Assembly: GCF_000375545.1 (NCBI RefSeq) | Contig: NZ_AQXF01000005.1 | Coordinates: 85,548 to 149,547, forward strand | Length of the DNA stretch: 64,000 nt | Direction of reading: 5' to 3' | From: Kordiimonas gwangyangensis DSM 19435 = JCM 12864 | Lineage (GTDB): Bacteria > Pseudomonadota > Alphaproteobacteria > Sphingomonadales > Kordiimonadaceae | In this document: positions 63,417-64,000 of the stretch, in pieces | Position numbering within the stretch: the stretch's first letter is position 1 | How the letters are laid out: each line of letters begins with the position of its first letter | The notes under the pieces: model-generated | What the model was told of the DNA's origin: nothing | The model's input: only the letters and a program-made list of their open reading frames with translations | The model's database searches: none | Position numbers and translations under genes: made by a program

Positions 63417-63980
63417 TTACCGCCCGGAAGCGTTCAGCACTTTCTCAACCGCGGCCTTCATCTCGTCAGACTGCGGGGTTACCTTGCTTGAGAAATAGGC
63501 AACCGGGTGGCCTTCACGGTCGATCAAGTATTTGTGGAAGTTCCACTTGGGGCGGCTCTCTTCACCGAGCTCACTGGCAAGCCACTCATAAACCGGCGCA
63601 TTGTCCGGCCCACCCTTGACAACCATCTTCTTGGTCATCGGGAAATCGACCTGGAAGTTCACCTTGCAGAAGTTCTTGATGTTCTTCTCGGACCCCGGTT
63701 CCTGATCGCCAAAATCATTGGCGGGCACTCCAAGGACCACGAGGCCCTTGTCCTTGTATTCGTTCCAGAGCGCCTGCAAACCTTCATACTGCGGGGTGTA
63801 GCCACAGTAGGATGCCGTGTTGACCATCAGAACTGCCTTGCCCTTGTATTCAGCAAGCGGCATGTCCTTGAACTCAATCGATGTTACAGTGAAGTCGTGC
63901 AGTGATTTTTCATCATCCGCCTGAACGCTGGTGCCCGCGAACATAACCGCCGCTGCCAGCAAAAGTGATCTGAACCGCAT
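63417..63980 (-). CDS. Glutathione peroxidase (thiol type), exported
   Basis: 187 residues with a signal peptide (residues 1-22, ending SVQADD). Catalytic Cys59 lies in NTASYCGYTPQYEGL; VPANDFGDQEPG carries Asn where many GPx have Gln-rich (PCNQFG) - the Gln-for-Asn change is notable - and PKWNFHKYLID holds the Trp-Asn pair. It would act in the periplasm. Tail-to-tail with rlmJ, stops six bases apart. GGAGAG lies upstream of ATG 63980. Confidence 0.92.
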   Translation of the reverse strand: MRFRSLLLAAAVMFAGTSVQADDEKSLHDFTVTSIEFKDMPLAEYKGKAVLMVNTASYCGYTPQYEGLQALWNEYKDKGLVVLGVPANDFGDQEPGSEKNIKNFCKVNFQVDFPMTKKMVVKGGPDNAPVYEWLASELGEESRPKWNFHKYLIDREGHPVAYFSSKVTPQSDEMKAAVEKVLNASGR

Positions 63981-64000
63981 ACCCAACTCTCCTCCGGAAT

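Overview
The window looks like a contiguous stretch of an alphaproteobacterial chromosome with moderately high GC content. The evidence is a CcrM-type GANTC methyltransferase next to RNase HII; an F0 ATP synthase operon (I-a-c-b'-b) standing apart from any F1 genes; the order smc - dsbA-like - dsbA-like - dciA-like - mutY; two YdcH-family genes; and a large TonB-dependent receptor with an IVVTARRR-type plug start. Kordiimonadales or Sphingomonadales-like bacteria fit this picture, but I cannot fix the genus from sequence alone. There is no transposase, integrase, phage gene or CRISPR array, and base composition looks even throughout.

Layout. 1-2.2 kb: 3' end of a GH13 alpha-glucosidase convergent with a LacI regulator. 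2.3-7.8 kb: a complete tetR - adaptor - RND pump set read leftward, with three near-identical operator copies. 8-11.3 kb: a 38-residue membrane peptide, a TerB-like protein, then the alkylation-damage operon ada - 2OG oxygenase - alkB, and tRNA-Thr(UGU). 11.5-15.7 kb: a TetR regulator divergent from a TonB-dependent receptor across a perfect 13-bp inverted repeat, then a hydrolase. 15.7-19.1 kb: YdeI-like protein, and a LysR regulator divergent from an AhpD-like / PNPOx-like / SnoaL-like gene set. 19.2-24.8 kb: small secreted proteins, an iron-box-preceded PepSY membrane protein, an EAL phosphodiesterase, an OB-fold periplasmic protein, a PAS protein and an exported metallo-beta-lactamase-fold enzyme.

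24.8-30.4 kb is a methionine-cycle operon: an ArsR/methyltransferase fusion of the SahR type, metF, and a methionine synthase split into two polypeptides, with a palindromic operator before the first gene. 30.6-42.2 kb carries mlaA, ettA, a GFA enzyme, two tandem GSTs, an epoxide hydrolase-like enzyme, an NSS transporter next to a Tat-exported flavoprotein, a glutathione peroxidase, PhzF, an ArsC-like protein and a CDF metal transporter. 42.3-44.9 kb is the F0 operon, with two strong hairpins after atpE.

45-64 kb holds smc, two thioredoxin-fold oxidoreductases, a DciA-like protein, mutY, a 37-residue lysine-rich protein, two tandem sulfotransferase-like genes, ccrM and rnhB with a dense GANTC cluster between them, a second PAS protein, a compact unexplained transcript with a 46-residue arginine-rich ORF, two YdcH proteins, rmuC, a phytanoyl-CoA dioxygenase-like protein, a ferredoxin-reductase-like flavoprotein, rlmJ and an exported glutathione peroxidase. 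Genes that work together are the efflux set, the alkylation-repair operon, the SAM/methionine cycle, the F0 motor and the CcrM methylation module. I see no single obviously new large system. The best leads are the extra oxygenase inside the ada-alkB operon, the seven GANTC sites at ccrM, and the small-ORF transcript at 57.53-57.96 kb.
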